From contig VXVC01000012.1 of NCBI GenBank assembly GCA_009836625.1, positions 380,073-444,072 of the forward strand: a DNA stretch of 64,000 bases, written 5' to 3'. This document shows, piece after piece, positions 56,953-63,755 of this stretch; within the stretch, counting starts at the first letter, position 1, and each line of letters opens with the position of its first letter. Under the pieces are notes generated by a model that saw only the letters and a program-made list of their open reading frames with translations, was not told the origin of the DNA and searched no databases. This DNA comes from Holophagales bacterium. GTDB lineage: Bacteria > Acidobacteriota > Thermoanaerobaculia > Multivoradales > Multivoraceae. The position numbers were made by a program, and so were the translations under genes.

Positions 56953-58074
56953 ATGGCGCGCATCCACATCCTCCGTCCGGGGAAGTTCCGCGACCTGAAG
57001 GGCCGCGAGGTGAACCTGACCCAGCAGGACATGGAGCGGATGGCGGCCGGCTACGAGCGCAACTCGGCGCCGGTGATCGTGGGCCACAAGGACGATCCCG
57101 AGGACCCGGCCCACGGCTGGGCGGCTTCGCTCTCGGCGGACGCCCGCGGCCTTTGGGCCGAGGTGCCGCGCCTGACGAAGCAGATGCGGGAGTGGATCAG
57201 CGAGGGCCGCTACCGCAAGGTGTCGGCGAAGCTGCTGCGCAAGGCCGGCGGCTGGGGCGTGGCCCACATCGGGATGCTGGGCGCCCGGCAGCCTGCGGTG
57301 TCCGGGCTCGATCCGGTCGAGCTGGCCGCGGGCGACGAGCCCGGCGACGTGATCTTTGGTGAGGTTGAGCTCGCGGCTCTTTCCGCCGGCAAGCACGAAA
57401 CAGACGATGACGACGAGAACAATGGCAATGGCGGGGCGCTGGCTTTGGCGTCTCGCGCCCTGAATCTTGCCCGGGACGTGCTCTCGGGTCGCGGCGTTGC
57501 CGAACCACCAGACGAGACTGGAGGCTCCAGGATGACCGACACTGGTACCTCTGCCGGCCGGCAGGGGGACGACTTGAAGGCTCAGCTGGCCGCGGAGCGC
57601 GAGGCGCGGGAGGCTCTCCAGAAGGAGGTCGACGAGCTGAAGCTGGCGCGTAAGCGGTCGAAGGCTTCGGGCGCGGTGAAGGCGGCGGTCAAGGCCGGCC
57701 GCCTGCTGCCGCGCGACGAGGAGCCGATGACGGCGTTGCTCGCCGCGTTGGCCGACGTCGAGGTCGACGGCGAGCCGTTCACCGTCGAGTTGGCTGCGGC
57801 CGGCGACGACGGCGAGGACCGCACGCTGTCCGGCGCCGAGTACCTCGGCGACCTGTTGGGCCGCCTGGCGGTCAACGTGCCGCAGGGCGAGATCTCCGGC
57901 AGGGCGCCCGGCGAGGTTTCCTCGCCGACGCTCGCGGCGCCTCCGAGCGAAGCGATCCTGGCCCGCCAGAAGGTCGCGGACCGCGCTCAGGCGCTGATGC
58001 GTGAGAACAAGGACCTCAGTCTGGCCGACGCGCAGGTCCAGGCGGCGGTCGAGCTCGCGGGGCCGGCGTCATGA
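56953..58074 (+). CDS. Head maturation protease with scaffold, Mu gpI-like
   Basis: 373 aa. The N-terminal 140 residues are the Mu I protease domain (G-K-F-R-D-L-K-G-R-E-V-N-L-T, P-V-I-V-G-H-K-D-D-P, W-A-A-S-L, R-K-V-S-A-K-L-L, H-I-G-M-L-G-A-R-Q-P-A-V). An Asn/Asp-rich linker leads to a coiled-coil scaffold (A-E-R-E-A-R-E-A-L-Q-K-E-V-D-E-L-K-L). It cleaves itself and the scaffold during capsid maturation. It opens the rightward structural arm, 50 bp after the sulfatase gene; that gap may hold a promoter but no box is certain. Confidence 0.9.
   Translation: MARIHILRPGKFRDLKGREVNLTQQDMERMAAGYERNSAPVIVGHKDDPEDPAHGWAASLSADARGLWAEVPRLTKQMREWISEGRYRKVSAKLLRKAGGWGVAHIGMLGARQPAVSGLDPVELAAGDEPGDVIFGEVELAALSAGKHETDDDDENNGNGGALALASRALNLARDVLSGRGVAEPPDETGGSRMTDTGTSAGRQGDDLKAQLAAEREAREALQKEVDELKLARKRSKASGAVKAAVKAGRLLPRDEEPMTALLAALADVEVDGEPFTVELAAAGDDGEDRTLSGAEYLGDLLGRLAVNVPQGEISGRAPGEVSSPTLAAPPSEAILARQKVADRAQALMRENKDLSLADAQVQAAVELAGPAS
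57532..58074 (+). CDS. Nested scaffold protein, Mu gpZ-like internal start
   Basis: 180 aa in the same frame as the protease gene. ATG 57532 (M-T-D-T-G-T-S-A-G-R-Q-G-D-D-L-K) has GGAGG 7 bp before it, inside the protease gene and right after the linker. A separately made scaffold from an internal start is established for Mu (gene Z within I) and lambda (Nu3 within C). The short product assembles the prohead. Confidence 0.75.
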   Translation: MTDTGTSAGRQGDDLKAQLAAEREAREALQKEVDELKLARKRSKASGAVKAAVKAGRLLPRDEEPMTALLAALADVEVDGEPFTVELAAAGDDGEDRTLSGAEYLGDLLGRLAVNVPQGEISGRAPGEVSSPTLAAPPSEAILARQKVADRAQALMRENKDLSLADAQVQAAVELAGPAS

Positions 58075-58427
58075 GCACGCTGGCGCGCGCGATCCACCGC
58101 GAGACGCTCTTCGCCGGCGAGGACGTCAAGGAGCACCGTTTCGTCAACGTCGACGCGGAGTACCCGGCGAACGACGGCGACGCCTCCTTCGGGGTTACGG
58201 ACTACGCCGCGAAGGAGGACGAGGCGGTCGCGGTTGTGACCGACGGCACCGCCACGGTCGAGGTCGCGGCCGCCGTCAGCAAGGGCCGCGAGGTCATGTC
58301 TGACGACGAGGGCAAGGCCATCCACTGGACGAGCGGTCAGATCGCCGCCGGCATCGCCCTTGAGGCGGCGGCCGCCGACGGCGACAAGATCCGCGTCAAG
58401 GTCTTTTCACGAGGGGAGACGTCGTAA
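58071..58427 (+). CDS. Capsid decoration protein candidate (DUF2190-like)
   Basis: 118 aa. R-F-V-N-V-D-A-E-Y, then F-G-V-T-D-Y-A-A-K-E-D-E-A-V-A-V-V and V-E-V-A-A-A-V-S-K-G-R-E-V and a final charged strand are the small beta-barrel pattern of DUF2190/cement proteins that stabilise capsids. Overlaps the protease gene by ATGA and precedes the capsid gene by one base overlap. Confidence 0.8.
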   Translation: MSTLARAIHRETLFAGEDVKEHRFVNVDAEYPANDGDASFGVTDYAAKEDEAVAVVTDGTATVEVAAAVSKGREVMSDDEGKAIHWTSGQIAAGIALEAAAADGDKIRVKVFSRGETS

Positions 58428-59407
58428 TGGCTCCGCTGACTTCCAGGCAGGCTCAGGTCGTCGACCCGATCCTCACGCCTCTCATCCAGGACTACCGGCC
58501 CGACACGAGCATGCACGTGTGGCCGATCCTGTTCCCGATCGCGTCGGTCAACCTGCTCGAGGGCAAGTACATCCGTCACAGCAAGTCGGGGTTCGTCGAG
58601 GTCGACATCCGCCGGGCGAAGACTGGCGCGATCCAGCGCGTCCGGCGCGGCTGGACGGACGAGAGCGTGTCTCTCGAGCGTCGTTCGATGGCGGGCGAGG
58701 TCGCGCAGTCGGACGCCGAGCAGGCGGCCAACATCCCTGGCGCGGGCATCGCTCTTCAGCAGCGCGAGATGACGCTCACGATGGACCAGGTCAGCCTGCA
58801 GATCGAGATCGAGGCCGCCCGGGTCGCCCAGGACACGGACAGCTTCGCGTCCGGCCACAGCACGTCGCTGGCCAGCGGCGCGCGGTGGGACAAGACCGGC
58901 GCCGATCCGCAGGTCGCCGTTTCCGACGCGAAGGCGCTGGTCCGCCGCAAGTGCGGCCGCGAGCCGAACGTCCTGGTGCTCGGTTACGAGGTCTGCCGCA
59001 AGCTGCTTCTCCGCGAGGACATCAAGGAGGAGATCTACGGCGACATGCCGCGGCTCGAGCGGACGATGTCGGACGCCGACAAGCTGATGCGCCTGGCGCG
59101 TTACTTCGGCGTCGACCACGTGGCGCAGTGTCAGGCCCTCAAGGTCCAGACCGAGGACGACGACGATTTCGACGAGGTCTGGGGCAAGGTGGCGATCCTG
59201 GCCCGGTCCGAGCTGTCGGCGGAGTCGGACACGGTACTGCACCGGGTGACCTGGGGCGCGGGCCTGCGGCTCATGGGCTACCCGCGAGCTCTGGAGTCCT
59301 GGTACGACAACGATCACACCTGCTGGGTCCACCCGATGGAGACCTACGACACGCCGGTGACGATCACGGATAACGCCGGCTACCTCTGGCTGACGGCGGT
59401 CGACTGA
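58427..59407 (+). CDS. Major capsid protein
   Basis: 326 aa. Position after protease, scaffold and decoration and a GAGGGGAG ribosome-binding site point to the abundant shell protein. V-W-P-I-L-F-P-I-A-S-V, R-R-G-W-T-D-E-S-V, I-E-A-A-R-V-A-Q-D-T-D, K-A-L-V-R-R-K-C-G-R-E-P-N-V-L-V-L-G and L-R-L-M-G-Y-P-R match HK97-fold major capsid proteins of Mu-like siphophages rather than Mu gpT itself. The sequence ends T-D-N-A-G-Y-L-W-L-T-A-V-D. Confidence 0.88.
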   Translation: MAPLTSRQAQVVDPILTPLIQDYRPDTSMHVWPILFPIASVNLLEGKYIRHSKSGFVEVDIRRAKTGAIQRVRRGWTDESVSLERRSMAGEVAQSDAEQAANIPGAGIALQQREMTLTMDQVSLQIEIEAARVAQDTDSFASGHSTSLASGARWDKTGADPQVAVSDAKALVRRKCGREPNVLVLGYEVCRKLLLREDIKEEIYGDMPRLERTMSDADKLMRLARYFGVDHVAQCQALKVQTEDDDDFDEVWGKVAILARSELSAESDTVLHRVTWGAGLRLMGYPRALESWYDNDHTCWVHPMETYDTPVTITDNAGYLWLTAVD

Positions 59408-59679
59408 TGGCCGATCCGGAGAAGGTGGAGATGGTCACGGTCCGTTGCCTGATGCAGGTGACGGACGACGCTCTGCATCAGCCCGGTGACGTGATCGAGG
59501 TGCCGGCGGACCAGGTCGAGAGCCTGGTCGAGGTCGGCGCCGTCGAGGTCGTCGAGCCGGAGCCGGAAACCGGTACCGAGCCTCCGCCTGCCCCGGAGCC
59601 CGAGCCGGAACCCACACCACCCAAACCGAAGCCCAGGGCGCGCCGCAAGACGAAGACGCGCTCGAAGAGGAGTTCCTGA
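59407..59679 (+). CDS. Small phage protein with Pro/Glu-rich and basic tail
   Basis: 90 aa. The first 50 residues (M-V-T-V-R-C-L-M-Q-V-T-D-D-A-L-H-Q-P-G-D-V-I) form a small beta domain; the rest is a P-E-P repeat (about residues 50-72) and a Lys/Arg tail. Placement next to the capsid gene equals Mu gp35. Head-tail connection or assembly role is inferred. Coupled to both neighbours. Confidence 0.72.
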   Translation: MADPEKVEMVTVRCLMQVTDDALHQPGDVIEVPADQVESLVEVGAVEVVEPEPETGTEPPPAPEPEPEPTPPKPKPRARRKTKTRSKRSS

Positions 59680-60089
59680 TGACCCGCAAGCTGATCCTGT
59701 TCGCCACCCTGCTGCTCGGTCTCGTCGCGATGGCGTCGGCCCAGCAGCAGCCCGCACCCGATCCCGTTTCGGACCCGGCGCCGCAGCAGGTTGCTCCGCC
59801 GGCTCAGCCGCAGGACGTCGCTCCCGCGGAGGAGGAGAAGCCGATCGGCGTACGCTTGGCCGAGGCGGTCACGGAGTTCTCGAAGGCGGTCCAGGCGGCC
59901 GAGCGCGGTGAGGACGACGTCGAGGATGCGCAGGCCGAGGTGGACCGGCTCGAGGGTGAGCTCGCCACGGCCCAGCAGGCGACCCAAACGGCAACGGACA
60001 GCCTGGGTGGTTTGCACGGTACGACTCGCGATGCTGGCGAGGCCGTGATCGCCCTGATGACGGAATACCTCGAGACGCTGCCCGACTGA
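59679..60089 (+). CDS. Exported coiled-coil phage protein
   Basis: 136 aa. A signal peptide (K-L-I-L-F-A-T-L-L-L-G-L-V-A-M-A-S-A before Q-Q) is followed by a Pro/Gln/Ala-rich linker and an acidic coiled coil (D-A-Q-A-E-V-D-R-L-E-G-E-L-A-T). An exported coiled-coil protein in a head gene cluster is odd; a periplasmic spanin-like or superinfection role would explain the signal. No family recognised. Confidence 0.68.
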   Translation: MTRKLILFATLLLGLVAMASAQQQPAPDPVSDPAPQQVAPPAQPQDVAPAEEEKPIGVRLAEAVTEFSKAVQAAERGEDDVEDAQAEVDRLEGELATAQQATQTATDSLGGLHGTTRDAGEAVIALMTEYLETLPD

Positions 60090-60116
60090 GGCCGGCGTCG
60101 AGCAGGTCCACCTTCA

Positions 60117-60659
60117 ATGGCGCGCTACGCCGTCATCGCCGACCTGGCCGCTCAGGCGTCCTGGGAGATGTTGGCGGGAGCAGCCGGCAAGGACGATCTG
60201 CTGGTCGGTGACGACGCCGACGAGGTGATCGACGGAGCAGCCTTGCGGGCCGCGGTCAACAGCGAAACGCCTCCGACCGACGGCACGGCGATGGCCGGGG
60301 CGATCGCTCGTTTGGAGCGTGCGCTCGACGACGCCTGCGCGCTGGTCGACAGCTACCTCCTGCGGCGGTATCCGTCCTACGAGCAGCCGGCTCGCGGCTC
60401 GGAGTCGCCGACGCCGGTGACGGTGTGGACGGTCGATCTGGCGCTCGAGCGTCTGTTGGGCCGCGGCGAGGGCGACGAATGGAATCTCCGGGGCCAGAAC
60501 GTGAGGTCCCAGTTGAAGGCGCTTGCTGCGGGCGACATCGAGCTGCCCGGAGACATCGACGGTGACGGCGAGGACGATCACGTCGACGGAGAGATCCTGT
60601 TCGAGGCGCCGGCCGCGACCTTCTCGCGCAGTTCGCTGTCCGGGTTCGTCGGGCGGTGA
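60117..60659 (+). CDS. Mu gp36-like protein (DUF1320)
   Basis: 180 aa. M-A-R-Y-A-V-I-A-D-L, then A-I-A-R-L-E-R-A-L-D-D-A-C-A-L-V-D-S-Y-L-L-R-R-Y and V-W-T-V-D-L-A-L-E-R-L are the DUF1320 core, a head-tail connector family next to the capsid genes in Mu-like phages. The C-terminal part has acidic Gly/Asp-rich linker and F-S-R-S-S-L-S-G-F at the end. Confidence 0.85.
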   Translation: MARYAVIADLAAQASWEMLAGAAGKDDLLVGDDADEVIDGAALRAAVNSETPPTDGTAMAGAIARLERALDDACALVDSYLLRRYPSYEQPARGSESPTPVTVWTVDLALERLLGRGEGDEWNLRGQNVRSQLKALAAGDIELPGDIDGDGEDDHVDGEILFEAPAATFSRSSLSGFVGR

Positions 60660-61093
60660 TGGAGCTCACGTCATGGCGCGACCGTCTCAAGCGGGAAACG
60701 AAGCTCAGGGTCTACGGTGCCCTGACGGAGGACCTCGCCCGAAAGGTCGCCCAGCGGACCGGGGACGCGGCGTTTCTGAGCTGGCTGTCGGACGCCGGCG
60801 GCGAGAGCGAGGTGATCGGCCTCGTGCGGCAGTTCGTGGCGACCGAGGTTTCGGTGCTGCTGCGCGTGTCCAGCCTGCACGGCCCGGAGCAGGGCCTGGT
60901 GGAGCTGGCGCGGGTGCGCCGCGCGGTCCGCGCCGCCCTGGTGGGCTGGCAGCCGACGTACACGGACGGCGGCGAGGAGCTGCACGCGGAGGAGGTCGAG
61001 TTCCGGCGGGGCCAGGCGATCGCCGTCGACCCGAAGGGCGTCCAGTGGTGGCAGGACGTTTACGCCACCCGCTATCTGATCACGGAGGCATGA
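60656..61093 (+). CDS. Mu gp37-like head-tail connector or tail terminator
   Basis: 145 aa, GTG 60656 or ATG 60659. L-K-R-E-T-K-L-R-V-Y-G-A, then E-T-E-V-x-V-L-L-R-V-type strand region (A-T-E-V-S-V-L-L-R-V-S-S) and Q-W-W-Q-D-V-Y-A-T-R-Y-L-I suit the tail-terminator fold of this genomic slot. Family match is by position and pattern, so moderate. Confidence 0.7.
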   Translation: MMELTSWRDRLKRETKLRVYGALTEDLARKVAQRTGDAAFLSWLSDAGGESEVIGLVRQFVATEVSVLLRVSSLHGPEQGLVELARVRRAVRAALVGWQPTYTDGGEELHAEEVEFRRGQAIAVDPKGVQWWQDVYATRYLITEA

Positions 61094-61094
61094 G

Positions 61095-62117
61095 ATGACG
61101 ATTCTGAGTGCGCGGCGATCGCTGGTCCTCGCGAAGCTGGAGACGACGGAGGGGACCGCGATCGCGACCGCCGCGGTCGACGCGGTGCTGGTGTCGAACC
61201 TGACGCTGACTCCGATCACGGGCGGCACGGCCGACCGTGAGCTGGTGCAGCCGTACTACGGCAACTCGCCGCAGATCCCGATCAACACCCACCAGCAGGT
61301 GGAGTTCCAGACCGAGATCGCGGGCGCGGCCCTGAAGGACGTTTCCAGCGCCCCGATCATCGCGCCGGAGTGGGGAAAGCTGCTCCAGTGCGTCGGTTTC
61401 GACACCGGCACGTTCAGCAAGTACGACATCGGCTCCACCGGGGACCAGGCGCCGTCGCAGAACAACCTGCTCACGTACAAGCCGATTTCAGGCAGCGAGA
61501 AGTCGCTGACGATCCGCGCCAACCTCGCGGGCCAGCAGCACACGCTGGCCGGGGCGAAGGGGAACGTAGTGTTCCGGATCGCCTCGGGCGAGATTCCCCG
61601 GATGCAGTGGCGGTTTCTGGGCCGCTGGGCAGAGCCGGGTTCCGTATTGGCTATTGAACCGAACTACTCTGCCTGGCAGCCTCCGCTGCCGGCGAGCAAC
61701 GTCAACACGCCGGAGGTCAGTTTCTTCGGCGAGGACGCCATTCGGGTCTCGTCGATCGAGATCGACATGGGCATCGAGGTGCTGCACCGGGAGATCATCG
61801 GCGCCGACAGCGCGGTGGTGATCACCGATCGGGCGGTGTCGGGGACGATCGTCATGGACGCGATCGCGCTCTCGACCTGGAACCCGTTTGCGGCGGCGCT
61901 GGCCGGGACGACCGGCGCCCTCGAGGTGGTGCAGGGCAAGGCGGGTCCGGCGGACGGCTCGAAGTCGGGCGGTCAGGTCCGGATCAAGTGTCCGAAGTGC
62001 CAGTTGGGCGAGCCGACCTACGGCGAGGCCGACGGCGTACGGCAGATCAACCTGCCGTTCGTCGCGCTGCCGAACGCGGCGGCCGGAAACGACGAGATCA
62101 CGGTGGAGGTGCTGTAG
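61095..62117 (+). CDS. Major tail tube protein (siphovirus type)
   Basis: 340 aa. It begins with an N-terminal arm (L-V-L-A-K-L-E-T-T-E-G-T-A-I) typical of tail tube proteins; the rest is beta-rich (V-E-F-Q-T-E-I-A-G-A-A-L, E-K-S-L-T-I-R-A-N-L, F-R-I-A-S-G-E-I-P-R-M-Q-W-R-F-L-G). The following chaperone pair and tape measure confirm a long tail tube. No sheath gene precedes it, so the tail is non-contractile. Confidence 0.8.
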   Translation: MTILSARRSLVLAKLETTEGTAIATAAVDAVLVSNLTLTPITGGTADRELVQPYYGNSPQIPINTHQQVEFQTEIAGAALKDVSSAPIIAPEWGKLLQCVGFDTGTFSKYDIGSTGDQAPSQNNLLTYKPISGSEKSLTIRANLAGQQHTLAGAKGNVVFRIASGEIPRMQWRFLGRWAEPGSVLAIEPNYSAWQPPLPASNVNTPEVSFFGEDAIRVSSIEIDMGIEVLHREIIGADSAVVITDRAVSGTIVMDAIALSTWNPFAAALAGTTGALEVVQGKAGPADGSKSGGQVRIKCPKCQLGEPTYGEADGVRQINLPFVALPNAAAGNDEITVEVL

Positions 62118-62342
62118 ATGCGACACAGTCTGGAGTTTCGCCTGGTGAGGCGCCGCTGGTTCGGCGACCTGACGATCGCCAGGGGCGCGGTCGACCGCGG
62201 CAAGGACGGCGAGTGGGGCTACGAGCTCCGCGGCGCGGACGGCAAGGTCTGCGCGATCTCGACGCGGCGCTACGGCACGAGCGGGGAGGCGTTCGACGAC
62301 CTGCGCGTGGACTTCCCGGCCTTGCGGGTGGTCCGGTCGTGA
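62118..62342 (+). CDS. Small phage protein of unknown function
   Basis: 74 aa: M-R-H-S-L-E-F-R-L-V-R-R-R-W-F-G-D-L-T and a final V-D-F-P-A-L-R-V-V-R-S. Starts right behind the tail tube stop and overlaps the nuclease gene by GTGA. Looks like a small beta protein; role unknown. Confidence 0.65.
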   Translation: MRHSLEFRLVRRRWFGDLTIARGAVDRGKDGEWGYELRGADGKVCAISTRRYGTSGEAFDDLRVDFPALRVVRS

Positions 62343-62815
62343 GGATCGCTCGGACGTTTCTGCTGCTGGTTCTGGTCGCCGCCGCGGGCTTCGCCCAGAC
62401 GTACGGCTCGGCGGACGGCGAGACGTGGCTCTACCCGGTGGACGAAGCCTCGGCCGTCGACGGGGACACGATCCGCGCCAGGGTGCGTCTCGGCTTCGGG
62501 CTGGACCGTGCCGTCAGCATCCGGCTGGCCGGCGTGGACACGGCCGAGACCCGGGGCGGCGGCGAGGTCCTGAAGGCCCACGGCCGGGCCGCGAAGCAAT
62601 ACGCCGGCGACTGGCTGGAGCAGTGCTTGCAGCCCGCGGCGCTGATCCTCGACGAGGACAAGTACGGCCGCTCGGTCGGCGACCTGCTGTGCGGCGACGA
62701 CCGGCTCACGGTCGACCTGCTGCTCGAGCGCCTGGCGGTCCCGTACGACGGCGGCAACCGGGAGGAGATTCAGGACCTGCACCGCGCGAACGCGGCGTGG
62801 AGGGCCAGGCAGTGA
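62339..62815 (+). CDS. Exported thermonuclease-family protein (SNase)
   Basis: 158 aa from GTG 62339. Signal peptide (A-R-T-F-L-L-L-V-L-V-A-A-A-G-F-A before Q-T). A-S-A-V-D-G-D-T-I-R-A-R-V-R-L and S-I-R-L-A-G-V-D-T-A-E-T match the SNase Asp/Arg active site; D-E-D-K-Y-G-R-S-V-G-D-L-L the second part. It would cut DNA or RNA outside the cytoplasm. Found in the middle of the tail assembly operon and translationally coupled to it, which is unusual. Confidence 0.82.
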   Translation: MRIARTFLLLVLVAAAGFAQTYGSADGETWLYPVDEASAVDGDTIRARVRLGFGLDRAVSIRLAGVDTAETRGGGEVLKAHGRAAKQYAGDWLEQCLQPAALILDEDKYGRSVGDLLCGDDRLTVDLLLERLAVPYDGGNREEIQDLHRANAAWRARQ

Positions 62816-63213
62816 CGTTCAGGCTCGCCGATCCGGAGAAGCTGTATCCGTTCGACGTCACGATCGACGTGCCGTCGCAGGAGGGCTTCGAGCCCCAGAC
62901 CTGCCGGCTGATGTTTCGTCTCCTGTCGACCGAGGAGGAGGCCGACCTGATCACGAAGGGCGACCTCGAGTACCTGAAAGGGGTCGTCGGCGGCTGGGAC
63001 GAGAGCGTCTGCGGTCACGACGGCGCGCCGCTCGAGTTCAGCGACGAAACGCTGGAGATGCTCGCGGGCATCCCCTACTTCGTCGTGTCGGTCCAGCGCG
63101 AGTACCGCCGCTTCATGCTGGTGCTGCCGGGAAAAATCTCGAGGCAGTCGCCCGCCACTGGTGGCGCGGGTCGTCGGGGCGGGACGAAGTCGAAGAGGCG
63201 GCGGAAGCGCTAG
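62812..63213 (+). CDS. Tail assembly chaperone, upstream (G-like) product
   Basis: 133 aa from GTG 62812. P-F-D-V-T-I-D-V-P-S-Q-E-G-F, then L-M-F-R-L-L-S-T-E-E-E-A-D and L-K-G-V-V-G-G-W-D-E-S-V are typical of gpG-like tail chaperones. A slippery heptamer GGGAAAA at codons 107-108 permits a -1 shift into the next frame, so part of ribosomes make a longer GT product. Without a shift the protein ends in a basic Arg/Lys tail. Confidence 0.8.
   Translation: MTFRLADPEKLYPFDVTIDVPSQEGFEPQTCRLMFRLLSTEEEADLITKGDLEYLKGVVGGWDESVCGHDGAPLEFSDETLEMLAGIPYFVVSVQREYRRFMLVLPGKISRQSPATGGAGRRGGTKSKRRRKR
63129..63135 (+). other. -1 programmed frameshift site (GGGAAAA)
   Basis: In frame it reads ccG GGA AAA, an X-XXY-YYZ heptamer almost identical to lambda's GGGAAAG. 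After a -1 shift translation continues without a stop from 63135 to 63533. Pattern and gene order (before the tape measure) match the lambda G/GT system. Downstream stem-loop stimulation is not needed in lambda and was not assessed. Confidence 0.8.
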
Positions 63214-63533
63214 GGATCCGGATCGAAGGATCGCTTCCGGAGGAGAACGAGCATTGCGCCGTGCTGGCCTGCAACTGGGACGCGGTGAGGGCCTTTCTGG
63301 CGTCGGACACGCAGTGGCGTTTCGCTCCTTCGGGTCGTTTAGCCGGTCTCGACTACCTGGCCGCTCGGGCGGCGGTCCGGGCGATCTCGGCGGACGGTTT
63401 GGGCCTCGAGAAACGTGGCCGCCGTTTGCGCTGGCGCCGCGTCTTCGACGGTCTGCGGACGATGGAGGCGGAGGTGCTCAAGCAGGTCAGGGCAGCGAGC
63501 CCGTCGCCGCCGGTCAGCGACCCGCGAGTGTGA
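63135..63533 (+). CDS. Tail assembly chaperone, frameshifted (T-like) extension, DUF1799-like
   Basis: 132 codons read only by the -1 shift; combined GT product about 240 aa. E-E-A-A-E-A-L-G-I, then N-W-D-A-V-R-A-F-L-A-S-D-T-Q-W-R-F and G-L-D-Y-L-A-A-R-A-A-V and R-T-M-E-A-E-V-L match DUF1799, the T-domain family. A GTG at 63261 could start a shorter frame, but the in-frame continuity back to the slip site argues for the shift. T domains recruit tail tube and tape measure during tail assembly. Confidence 0.78.
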   Translation, partial: NLEAVARHWWRGSSGRDEVEEAAEALGIRIEGSLPEENEHCAVLACNWDAVRAFLASDTQWRFAPSGRLAGLDYLAARAAVRAISADGLGLEKRGRRLRWRRVFDGLRTMEAEVLKQVRAASPSPPVSDPRV

Positions 63534-63747
63534 CGAGCAGGCCGGCCAGAGCCCAGATCATCCCGGCCAGGACGGTGAGGGCCACCGTGGCGGCGAGGAG
63601 GAGCATGCCGCCAGGCGTCTCGGCCACCCAATCGACCGCCAGATACAGCAGCCAGAGAAGGCCGGCGGGCAGCGCGGCGCCGATCGCGCCGCCGAGCCAC
63701 GCCACCCAGCGCGGTACGTCCTGCTGTGCCGTGGTCACGGGGAGCAA
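63514..63747 (-). CDS. Small membrane protein on the opposite strand
   Basis: 77 aa with two hydrophobic helices (L-G-G-A-I-G-A-A-L-P-A-G-L-L-W-L-L-Y-L-A and M-L-L-L-A-A-T-V-A-L-T-V-L-A-G-M-I-W-A-L). It occupies the gap between the chaperone and tape measure genes and reads against the operon. Composition is convincingly protein-like. Perhaps a holin-like or lysogen-expressed exclusion protein. Confidence 0.6.
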   Translation of the reverse strand: MLPVTTAQQDVPRWVAWLGGAIGAALPAGLLWLLYLAVDWVAETPGGMLLLAATVALTVLAGMIWALAGLLVTLAGR

Positions 63748-63755
63748 GCTAGCAC

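Noticed and set aside
63261..63533. Independent gene starting at GTG 63261
   Set aside because: The frame is continuous back to the slip site at 63135 and begins in the middle of a DUF1799-like domain, so frameshift expression explains it better.
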